A DNA stretch of 5,713 nt, from NCBI GenBank assembly GCA_021161885.1, contig JAGGZS010000300.1:1-5713 (forward strand). The letters run 5' to 3'. Positions within the stretch are counted from its first letter, which is position 1; each line of letters opens with the position of its first letter. Position numbers and translations under genes: made by a program. Under the pieces are notes generated by a model. That model saw only the letters and a program-made list of their open reading frames with translations, was not told where the DNA came from and did not search any database. Below are positions 1-4,597 of this stretch, piece after piece. Origin of the DNA: a bacterium (lineage in GTDB: Bacteria; Auribacterota; Auribacteria; Auribacterales; Auribacteraceae).

Positions 1-326
1 CACCTAGATAGGCAATCCCGTATAAAAACACGGCAACCTTGTCTTTCTTCCCATTGCTGAATTACTTGACATTCACTATCAGTAATAACCCGATAATAGT
101 TGTTAAACTCAGAGCTGTAGAAAAGATATAGTCCAGTATCTGCATTAAAAATCTTTTCAATTGTTTCAGCAAACTTAACCGAGAAAGACTTTGAGCTATT
201 ACTCTTGTTTTGTTGAATGCCAGTACACCCTGCGAAACATCTGCGTCGTGGCTCCTGATTGTGAGCAGCAAGAACGGTATCTTTTGTGATCTCTTTCATC
301 TTAAAAAACTGCCTTAAGTTAACCAT
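1..326 (-). CDS. Unknown protein, N-terminal part, runs off the left edge
   Basis: An open frame begins at ATG 326-324 and continues without a stop to base 1, giving at least 108 residues; the C-terminus lies outside the window. The start is supported by a GAAGG ribosome binding site five bases upstream. It overlaps the end of the HTH gene by 8 bases (ATGGTTAA), which implies translational coupling. A second in-frame ATG lies at 299-297. The visible part is basic near residues 24-34 (EPRRRCFAGCTG) and has cysteines at about 30, 34, 86, 98 and 105. Aromatic-rich segments follow (GLYLFYSSEFNNYYRV, about 65-80). I see no signal peptide or membrane segment and do not recognise the family. Genes behind single excisionase-type HTH proteins are sometimes restriction-modification or mobile-element functions, but nothing visible proves that here. 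A 69-residue frame inside it (62-271) is a shadow. Confidence 0.6.
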   Translation of the reverse strand, partial: MVNLRQFFKMKEITKDTVLAAHNQEPRRRCFAGCTGIQQNKSNSSKSFSVKFAETIEKIFNADTGLYLFYSSEFNNYYRVITDSECQVIQQWEERQGCRVFIRDCLSR

Positions 327-510
327 TATCGCCTTCTTTTCTTTTTTGTTTCGATATCCAGCGATCAATTTCGCTTTTTCTAAATCGCCAAGCACCACCA
401 ACTTTAAAGCCTGGTATTTTGCCTTCCAGTGCAAAACGATATGCTGTTTTTTCTGCTATTTTTAAGTATTCAGCCAACTCTTTCATCGTTAGGATACCTT
501 CATCTGACAT
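319..510 (-). CDS. Excisionase-family winged-helix DNA-binding protein
   Basis: A 63-residue protein made almost entirely of one MerR-like winged-helix domain of the 'excisionase family' type (HTH_17). The core reads LTMKELAEYLKIAEKTAYRF, then GKIPGFKVGGAWRFRKSEIDRWI, where the first part is the helix-turn-helix and GGAWRF is the wing. Such proteins bind DNA as small regulators or as architectural factors for site-specific recombination. The name does not prove excisionase activity, and no integrase is in the window. An ATG at 516-514 adds two residues, but the site AAGGTG lies almost on top of it and seven bases before ATG 510-508, so the shorter form is preferred. The basic tail (KQKRKEGDNG) carries the ribosome binding site of the next gene. 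The two genes probably form one leftward transcript. Confidence 0.88.
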   Translation of the reverse strand: MSDEGILTMKELAEYLKIAEKTAYRFALEGKIPGFKVGGAWRFRKSEIDRWISKQKRKEGDNG

Positions 511-516
511 AGTCAT

Positions 517-643
517 TCACCTTTTGTCTATGAAACAAATTTATAATGATTGAAAATAATTGAAATTATAGAAAGAATCAAGTATTATTATCGTTAACGA
601 AAGTAACCGTGTATATAGGAATAATACTATGAGGCTAATGAAC
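517..643. promoter_or_regulatory. AT-rich intergenic region with repeats upstream of the HTH gene
   Basis: This stretch between the HTH gene and the insertion sequence has no credible gene. It holds ATTGAAA twice (549-555 and 559-565), ten bases apart and so on the same face of the helix, and a perfect 10-bp palindrome TCGTTAACGA (591-600). On the minus strand a TATAAT matches a -10 box (+ bases 565-570), but I find no good -35 at the right distance. The HTH gene's promoter and a self-regulation site are expected here. The assignment to these repeats is inference. Confidence 0.3.
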
Positions 644-667
644 TACTCCGCAGCAAGCTACGGAGTA
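644..667 (-). repeat. Right-end hairpin of the IS200-type element
   Basis: TACTCCG (644-650) pairs perfectly with CGGAGTA (661-667). Between them AGC and GCT can pair further after one C-A mismatch, giving an imperfect hairpin of about ten pairs, typical of subterminal sites bound by Y1 transposases. The tnpA stop codon (TAG, 660-658) sits in the loop region, and the last sense codons of tnpA lie in one arm. The element's end and the gene's end are therefore interlocked. Confidence 0.7.
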
Positions 668-1119
668 TCAAAGATATTTAGCTCTAATTGTTGTTGATAT
701 ATCTTTTTATATTCTTTCTCTCGACCTTGCTCTTTAACATATTTACTAATACTTTCTTCATTACCGTGCTTACCAACGGTATTTATAAAATATCCGCTCG
801 ACCAAAATTCTCCACCCCATAACTCTTTCTTTACTTCGGGCATTCGATGAAATATTTCTCGAGCAGTTATACTTTTTACTACTCTTGCTATCTTTGTTGC
901 ACTATACGTCGGAACTGACTGAATTAGAAAATGCACATGATCTCCATCTGTTCCGATCTCTAAAAAAACAAACTCGTATCTCTTTGTCATATCGAGGCAT
1001 ATCTCTTTTAACTTTTCGCCTACATCTTTACTGAATACTACACGTCTATACTTCGCAGGACAGACCAAATGATATAACAATACCGATACATTATGACTTT
1101 TATGGATGTATTCACTCAT
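658..1119 (-). CDS. tnpA: IS200/IS605-family Y1 transposase TnpA
   Basis: A 153-residue protein of normal length for a single-domain TnpA that cuts and joins single-stranded DNA at hairpin ends through a covalent 5'-phosphotyrosine. The metal-binding HUH motif is visible as GDHVHFLIQ (His61 and His63). The catalytic tyrosine is Tyr127 in SISKYVKEQ. The preceding FWSSGYFINTVGKHG block (about 105-119) matches the conserved FW-x-x-GY-x-x-x-TVGK pattern of IS200 transposases, and the N-terminal CPAKYRRVVF (20-29) is also typical. All key residues are intact, so the protein looks functional. There is no strong ribosome binding site before ATG 1119-1117, only GGA four bases upstream, and a good promoter lies almost against the start codon. 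Low translation is usual for IS200 elements. Confidence 0.95.
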   Translation of the reverse strand: MSEYIHKSHNVSVLLYHLVCPAKYRRVVFSKDVGEKLKEICLDMTKRYEFVFLEIGTDGDHVHFLIQSVPTYSATKIARVVKSITAREIFHRMPEVKKELWGGEFWSSGYFINTVGKHGNEESISKYVKEQGREKEYKKIYQQQLELNIFDTP

Positions 1120-1126
1120 TCATTCC

Positions 1127-1154
1127 ATTATACAACATTTCTAACCTCACGCAA
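1127..1154 (-). promoter_or_regulatory. Probable tnpA promoter
   Basis: On the minus strand, TTGCGT (1154-1149) and a perfect TATAAT (1132-1127) are separated by 16 bases, a good sigma-70-type arrangement. Transcription would begin about 1120, at or next to the ATG at 1119, which suggests a leaderless or nearly leaderless tnpA message. This is read from consensus only. Confidence 0.5.
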
Positions 1155-1161
1155 TTTCTAT

Positions 1162-1188
1162 CGCAGCAAGCTACGGGGAATTATACCC
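1162..1188 (-). repeat. Left-end repeat of the IS200-type element
   Basis: The 15 bases at 1162-1176 repeat 649-663 of the right end exactly, in the same orientation. The outer stem that closes the right-end hairpin is mostly missing here: only CG/CG and AGC/GCT remain. An adjoining GGG (1176-1178) and CCC (1186-1188) around a seven-base AATTATA loop could form a separate small stem. This end is assigned because it lies upstream of tnpA and carries the shared core. The cleavage point is not visible. Confidence 0.55.
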
Positions 1189-1190
1189 TA

Positions 1191-1411
1191 CAGGATTAAA
1201 CTTTAAATCCCCTCTTAGTTACGCAGATATATTTAATTATTATTATGGAAAAAAAGAGCTGCTTATAAATTTTATAGCCGAACCTAAATTGAACCTAATT
1301 TGTAGTTATATATATAGAGAACATAATGTTTTCGTTGTTATCTTTCCGGCGGGACACATTAACCGCTGCGTCCCGTTTAATCCCACCATTGCAAACCAAT
1401 AAGGAGGTTTC
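1191..1411 (+). promoter_or_regulatory. Non-coding leader before the virion cassette, with candidate promoter
   Basis: This region between the insertion sequence and the co-chaperonin gene has no gene that I can support. It holds a near-perfect tandem repeat of 11 bases (GAACCTAAATT at 1280-1290 and GAACCTAATTT at 1291-1301). A possible promoter spans this repeat: TTGAAC (1289-1294), 16-base spacer, TATATA (1311-1316). Further on, CGGGAC (1350-1355) and GTCCCG (1370-1375) can form a 6-bp stem with a 14-base loop, which would lie in the leader of the transcript. A strong AAGGAGG (1401-1407) precedes the first gene. Promoter and operator roles are inference. Confidence 0.35.
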
Positions 1412-1672
1412 ATGAATCTTCAGGCATTAGGAACAAGAGTACTTGTCAAAATGGATGAACGCGCCCATGACACTTCGGGCATAGTTATCCCCGAAGCGTA
1501 CATTAAGCGAGAATCTACGGGTACCGTGCAAAGTGTCGGCGAATACGTAGAGCTGATCGATCTCGCCGAAAAAGTGCTTCTGCGCCGCCAGTCAGGCATT
1601 GAACTGACAATTGACGGACAGGAATACACTATTGTTGAAGAAGACCATATTCTCGGACGAATTGAGGACTAA
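1412..1672 (+). CDS. groES: Phage-encoded GroES-like co-chaperonin (Cpn10)
   Basis: An 86-residue protein, slightly shorter than the usual 95-100 of bacterial GroES. The Cpn10 pattern is clear: the opening LGTRVLVKMDE (6-16) matches the family's 'L-x-DRV-(L/I)-VK' strand. A mobile-loop segment DTSGIVIPE (20-28) carries the hydrophobic IVI tripeptide that docks on GroEL. Next come STGTVQSVGE (35-44), equivalent to 'G-x-V-x-AVG', and the closing EEDHILGRIED (76-86), equivalent to 'ESDILA-I'. The family caps the GroEL chamber during folding. T4 gp31 is the classic phage case and is needed to fold that phage's capsid protein. Its position directly before the scaffold and capsid genes suggests the same service here, using host GroEL, since no GroEL is present. 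The ribosome binding site AAGGAGG lies four bases before the ATG. The region between mobile loop and C-terminus is compact, so the roof loop is probably reduced. Confidence 0.85.
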   Translation: MNLQALGTRVLVKMDERAHDTSGIVIPEAYIKRESTGTVQSVGEYVELIDLAEKVLLRRQSGIELTIDGQEYTIVEEDHILGRIED

Positions 1673-1701
1673 CTAACTCGCTAATCAGGAGGCATTTTTT
1701 A

Positions 1702-2490
1702 ATGGTAACCAATAACCCAGCCGAAAAAATAGTTGATGACCAAAATATATCCGTGCCGGCGGCGGATATTTCCATTTCAGCCCAAAAGGTAAACGGTGAA
1801 CCGCAATCACCGCAGGAATCAAATAATCTCTCAACCGATGAGAGTTATGACGAGAACCAATCCGATAAAAATGAATTCGGAGCAATCCCTTATAAACGGT
1901 TCAAGGAAGTCATTGATGAACGAAATAAACTAAGAGACAAACTTGAATCTCAAACCAGTCAACCTAATTACACTGACAACGATTTTATCTCTGATGAAGA
2001 ACTCAAAATGATCTGGCAAACCAATCCGCTTCAAGCGGCGAGAGCGACATTCGCGCAAATCATATCGAGCATTAATGAAGATAACCGTATTAAAAACGAA
2101 TCCCTAAACAATACAATCGAAAAATATCCCGAGTTAGCCGATCCGCAATCAGACTTGATAAGCAAAGCAAAGTCAATACTCGACGATGAAATGCCGGCTC
2201 TTAGGGATATTCCTTCAGGTTTAGCCGTTGCCGCGGAACTCGCGGCGGCAAGGTATTATAAAAAACAGTATAACCGTCTTGCCGGCAAATACAATGACTC
2301 GCTCAAAGGATTTGAAGCCACCAGAGAAGCCAATTTGCGCAATACCCACATTGAATACGGTTCGCGTCCTGTAATTAAAGATTTCGGCAACGCGCTCAAC
2401 AGCGATGAACAACGAGTCGCCGCTCTTATGGGTGTGCCAATAAAGGATTACGTTAAACAAAAATCAACTCACAATAAAAGGAGTTCTTAA
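1702..2490 (+). CDS. Probable phage scaffolding protein
   Basis: A 262-residue hydrophilic protein. The first 60 residues are polar and acidic and probably disordered. They are followed by IPYKRFKEVIDERNKLRDKLE (62-82), a short coiled coil of a type common in phage scaffold-like proteins ('(I/V)PY-x-RF-x-E-x-x-x-ER'). A helical middle contains an alanine-rich segment (GLAVAAELAAARYYKKQY, about 173-190). The C-terminal SDEQRVAALMGVPIKDYVKQK (234-254) resembles the 'EEQ-x-VA-x-x-(M/F)G-(L/V)-x-x-x-DY' tail of many scaffold proteins, with a basic end that could contact the capsid subunit. No protease motif is seen. Scaffolds sit inside the procapsid and direct coat assembly, and the position just upstream of the capsid gene fits that role. 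AGGAGG at 1687-1692 sets the start. The function is inferred from pattern and place. Confidence 0.65.
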   Translation: MVTNNPAEKIVDDQNISVPAADISISAQKVNGEPQSPQESNNLSTDESYDENQSDKNEFGAIPYKRFKEVIDERNKLRDKLESQTSQPNYTDNDFISDEELKMIWQTNPLQAARATFAQIISSINEDNRIKNESLNNTIEKYPELADPQSDLISKAKSILDDEMPALRDIPSGLAVAAELAAARYYKKQYNRLAGKYNDSLKGFEATREANLRNTHIEYGSRPVIKDFGNALNSDEQRVAALMGVPIKDYVKQKSTHNKRSS

Positions 2491-2491
2491 T

Positions 2492-2887
2492 ATGGGAAGA
2501 CCAAGAAAAAATATCAGTGTAGTTTGCGACTGGCAGCCGCCTGATCCATTAAACCTTACAAAAACAAATAAAAAATATTCGTACCGCTGGATTCGAAAAA
2601 GCGAAGTCGACCTGCGCAAACAGCAGGGTTGGGAAATTGTTGAAAGAAGCGAAGTGGCATTAGAACACGACCTTAGAGTTTCAAGAGGCGAATCCACTGT
2701 CGCCGAATGTAATGAGCTTATTCTTTGTAAACGTCCTAAAGCAATGAACGAAGCACATAAAAAATATCTTGAGACAAAAAACGAAAAGCTGCTTAAAGCG
2801 CTCGGCAGCCAGTTCCATCAGGAAGGACAACGAACAGGGTTTTCCACTTACGGATCTGTATCCGTGGAAACCAGAAAAAATCAATAA
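2492..2887 (+). CDS. Phage protein of unknown role between scaffold and capsid genes
   Basis: A 131-residue, strongly basic protein that starts one base after the scaffold stop, with AAAGGAG upstream, and is certainly in the same operon. It opens with MGRPRK, resembling an AT-hook. WQPPDPL (14-20) follows, then a YSYRWIRKSEVDLRKQQGWEIV segment (29-50) and NELILCKRPKAMNEAHKKYLE (74-94), ending in a polar tail. The middle recalls a recurring phage pattern of 'YRWIR ... GWE-x-V ... LxLCK-x-P' seen in small proteins beside capsid genes, whose role I do not know. A virion-internal, head-decoration or DNA-contacting part is possible. No signal peptide or membrane segment is seen. Confidence 0.75.
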   Translation: MGRPRKNISVVCDWQPPDPLNLTKTNKKYSYRWIRKSEVDLRKQQGWEIVERSEVALEHDLRVSRGESTVAECNELILCKRPKAMNEAHKKYLETKNEKLLKALGSQFHQEGQRTGFSTYGSVSVETRKNQ

Positions 2888-2915
2888 TAAATTTTTTTAA
2901 GGAGATTTTTTTATA

Positions 2916-3824
2916 ATGACTACGACACGAAGTAATTTTGTCGACCTTTTAGACCCGTCGTTTCGCCATATAATCTTTGACGAATACGAACGCAGACCCG
3001 AATATTATTCCCAGATTTTTCAGATTGAATCGTCAGACCGCCAGTCTGAAAAAATGAGCCAAGTTACAAGTTTCGGTTTATTCAGCGAAAAAAACGAAGG
3101 CGCCTCAATATCTTACGACGACCCGTTGCAAGGTTACGATATAGAAGCCGTACACGGTACTTACGCTTTAGGGTTCAGGGTAACTGAAGAGATGTATCAC
3201 GACGACCAGTTCCGCATTATGAAACGTATGCCGAAAATGCTGTCCATATCCGCCAAAGAAACCATTGAGACAATCGCATGGTCATTAATCAACAATGGAT
3301 TTTCAGGAACTTATGTGTTCGGCGACGGCAAAGAGCTTTTTGCCGTCGACCACCCGCTTGTTGGCGGCGGAACTGGCAAAAATACCCTGACTACAGCGGC
3401 TGATTTATCGGCAACATCGCTCAAACAAGCCATTGGGGATTTCGAAGAAACCACAGACCACAGAGGTCTGCCGTTACGCCTTAAACCAAATATACTTATG
3501 GTTCCGCCCGCACTTGAGTGGACTGCCCGCGAACTGCTCCATTCAGGGTTTGCTCCAGATGCTCAAACCGGTTTGACTGATATGCGCGTCAACCCTCTCA
3601 GGGAACGAGGAATCAACCTCTTTATCAACCCGTACCTCACCGATCCTGACAGTTGGTATCTTGTAGACACAACCCATCATCAGCTGTACTTTTTCTGGCG
3701 CAAACCGCTTTCATTTGAAAGCGATACCGATTTCAATACAGGGGACGGCCTGTTTAAAGCAAGTATGCGTTTTTCACGTACTGCAGCTGACTGGAGAGGT
3801 ATCTTCGGGTCACCCGGAGCATAA
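2916..3824 (+). CDS. Major capsid protein, HK97 fold, Mu gpT-like
   Basis: A 302-residue protein of normal length for an unprocessed HK97-fold coat subunit. The collinear blocks match the Mu gpT-like major head subunit group: GTYALGFRVTEEMYHDDQF (81-99), SLINNGFSG (123-131), DGKELFAVDHPLVGGG (137-152), then GLPLRLKPNILMVPPALEW (184-202), NPYLTDPDSWYLVD (238-251) and the terminal ADWRGIFGSPGA (291-302). The segment around residues 55-80 would be the extended E-loop. I see no obvious cleavable N-terminal delta domain, consistent with the separate scaffold upstream. It forms the icosahedral shell. The ribosome binding site AAGGAGA lies before a T-rich spacer and the ATG. As the likely most abundant product, it is followed by a strong stem-loop that may separate its expression from the genes behind. 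Confidence 0.92.
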   Translation: MTTTRSNFVDLLDPSFRHIIFDEYERRPEYYSQIFQIESSDRQSEKMSQVTSFGLFSEKNEGASISYDDPLQGYDIEAVHGTYALGFRVTEEMYHDDQFRIMKRMPKMLSISAKETIETIAWSLINNGFSGTYVFGDGKELFAVDHPLVGGGTGKNTLTTAADLSATSLKQAIGDFEETTDHRGLPLRLKPNILMVPPALEWTARELLHSGFAPDAQTGLTDMRVNPLRERGINLFINPYLTDPDSWYLVDTTHHQLYFFWRKPLSFESDTDFNTGDGLFKASMRFSRTAADWRGIFGSPGA

Positions 3825-3858
3825 TCTATAATTAATATTTTTTTCTAAATAACCCACC

Positions 3859-3906
3859 GGAGCGGTATTTGTTTTAAGACCATTAATATAGTAAAAATAC
3901 CGCTCC
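3859..3906 (+). other. Stem-loop behind the capsid gene
   Basis: GGAGCGGTATTT (3859-3870) pairs perfectly over 12 bases with AAATACCGCTCC (3895-3906) around a 24-base loop. No run of T follows the stem on the plus strand, and none follows directly on the minus strand, so it is not a standard intrinsic terminator. The loop is also longer than usual. A role as RNA stability element, processing site or partial terminator between the capsid gene and the small genes behind it is inference. Confidence 0.6.
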
Positions 3907-3936
3907 CAACTCCACACAAAAAAAGGATTTTTTATT

Positions 3937-4050
3937 ATGATATTCGGCAAAAAAAAGGATTGCGCGCTCTGCGGGAAAATATGTTTCGTAAAAGATATGA
4001 TAATTCAGCGGGGCAAACTTGTTTGCCCGTCCTGTATAGATAAACAATAA
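3937..4050 (+). CDS. 37-residue zinc-ribbon mini-protein
   Basis: A tiny gene with a clear ribosome binding site (AAGGA, 3923-3927), an ATG at 3937 and a stop at 4048-4050. The product has two CxxC knuckles, CALC (9-12) and CPSC (30-33), 17 residues apart, with the first followed by Gly. This is the layout of a treble-clef or zinc-ribbon fold that binds one structural zinc. A fifth cysteine (16) is extra. The N-terminus is basic (FGKKKD). Similar small two-knuckle proteins are found in phage genomes, mostly without known function. It could bind nucleic acid or a protein partner. It lies behind the capsid stem-loop and 25 bases before the next gene, so it is probably co-transcribed with it. 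Confidence 0.7.
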   Translation: MIFGKKKDCALCGKICFVKDMIIQRGKLVCPSCIDKQ

Positions 4051-4075
4051 ACATACAAAATACAGGATTTTTTTT

Positions 4076-4342
4076 ATGAATATACTCGCTGAAATGCTTG
4101 ACTTAAGAACAGTTGTATATGTGCTTACAACCGTTTTTGTAATTATATCCGGCTGGTTCGGACTTAAAGAACGGGTAAGCATTATGGCAGCTGATATTGC
4201 GCATAACAAAAACTTAATCCAAAAACAAGATGAATATTTTAAGTGCATTAAAAAAGACGTAAGGTACTTGCAAGACTCAATAATACGTATCCAAGTCCTG
4301 CTCGAACAGTACCTTCAAAATAAAAACAAGGAGACCAATTAA
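4076..4342 (+). CDS. Small membrane protein with coiled coil, holin-like candidate
   Basis: An 88-residue protein. A single hydrophobic segment lies near the N-terminus (VVYVLTTVFVIISGWFGL, about 13-30). A charged helical tail follows, from about 31 to 78, with spaced Ile/Leu (IAHNKNLIQKQDEYFKCIKK, then VRYLQDSIIRIQVLLEQYL) that looks like a coiled coil. The end is polar. One membrane anchor plus a helical cytoplasmic part is seen in some small holin and lysis-associated proteins, but the layout also fits a minor virion or membrane-anchored assembly factor. No endolysin is in the window, so lysis is only a suggestion. The ribosome binding site is CAGGA before a T-tract. The stop overlaps the next start by one base (TAATG), so the two are coupled. 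Confidence 0.75.
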   Translation: MNILAEMLDLRTVVYVLTTVFVIISGWFGLKERVSIMAADIAHNKNLIQKQDEYFKCIKKDVRYLQDSIIRIQVLLEQYLQNKNKETN

Positions 4343-4527
4343 TGAAAACTTTTTTGACAAAATTTTTAGTTAAACTGTTTCTGCCCATACTCGCTAACTT
4401 ATTTGAAGAAGCCGTAAAACTTATTTTAGAAGCAATATCAGATGAATCTTTAAGCAGTAATTCAAAAACAAGGTACGTCCTGCAAGGTTTGACCGATAAA
4501 ATAGATTCCATAGAAAAAAATGTATAA
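4342..4527 (+). CDS. 61-residue amphipathic protein coupled to the membrane protein
   Basis: The start ATG (4342-4344) shares one base with the stop of the preceding gene, and AAGGAG lies upstream inside that gene, so the pair is translated together. The N-terminal half (TFLTKFLVKLFLPILANLFEEAVKLILEAI, about 3-32) is a hydrophobic to amphipathic helix, mixing Phe/Leu with Lys and Glu. The C-terminal half is polar (SSNSKTRYVLQGLTDKIDSIEK). It could associate with the membrane edge or with the partner protein. I do not recognise the family. A minor head or lysis-related role would fit the context but is not shown. Confidence 0.65.
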   Translation: MKTFLTKFLVKLFLPILANLFEEAVKLILEAISDESLSSNSKTRYVLQGLTDKIDSIEKNV

Positions 4528-4597
4528 CCCTTTATGCGCGTCTTTTAGTTTAGCGCCATACCTAACTTCAAACTTATTGCTATAAGGAATTTTTTTT

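Larger units (their letters stand above)
644..1190 (-). mobile_element. IS200-type insertion sequence (tnpA only)
   Basis: This is a minimal IS200/IS605-family element: one Y1 transposase gene flanked by hairpin-type ends instead of inverted repeats. The right end, behind the stop of tnpA, is the hairpin at 644-667. The left end, beyond the start of tnpA, contains the same 15 bases (CGCAGCAAGCTACGG, 649-663 and 1162-1176), followed by a GGG/CCC mini-stem at 1176-1188. Members of this family move as single-stranded circles and leave no target duplication, so the exact outer borders cannot be read from duplications and the limits given are approximate. No tnpB is present. The element lies between the leftward regulatory genes and the rightward virion genes. 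Confidence 0.75.

Noticed and set aside
62..271. 69-residue minus-strand frame with a hydrophobic end
   Set aside because: It lies inside the longer open frame that has a ribosome binding site and is coupled to the HTH gene; it has no binding site of its own.
644..1176. CRISPR array or REP-type repeat from the shared 15 bases
   Set aside because: There are only two copies, placed at the two ends of a Y1 transposase gene, which is explained by an IS200-type element.
1685..2884. Several minus-strand frames of 66-79 residues opposite the scaffold and the following gene
   Set aside because: They are short, without ribosome binding sites, and opposite well-supported genes.
3859..3906. Intrinsic terminator
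   Set aside because: The stem is strong, but no T-run follows on either strand and the loop is 24 bases long.
3883..4248. 121-residue minus-strand frame over the stem-loop and small genes
   Set aside because: The plus-strand genes have ribosome binding sites, CxxC motifs and coupling; the minus frame is a by-product of AT richness.
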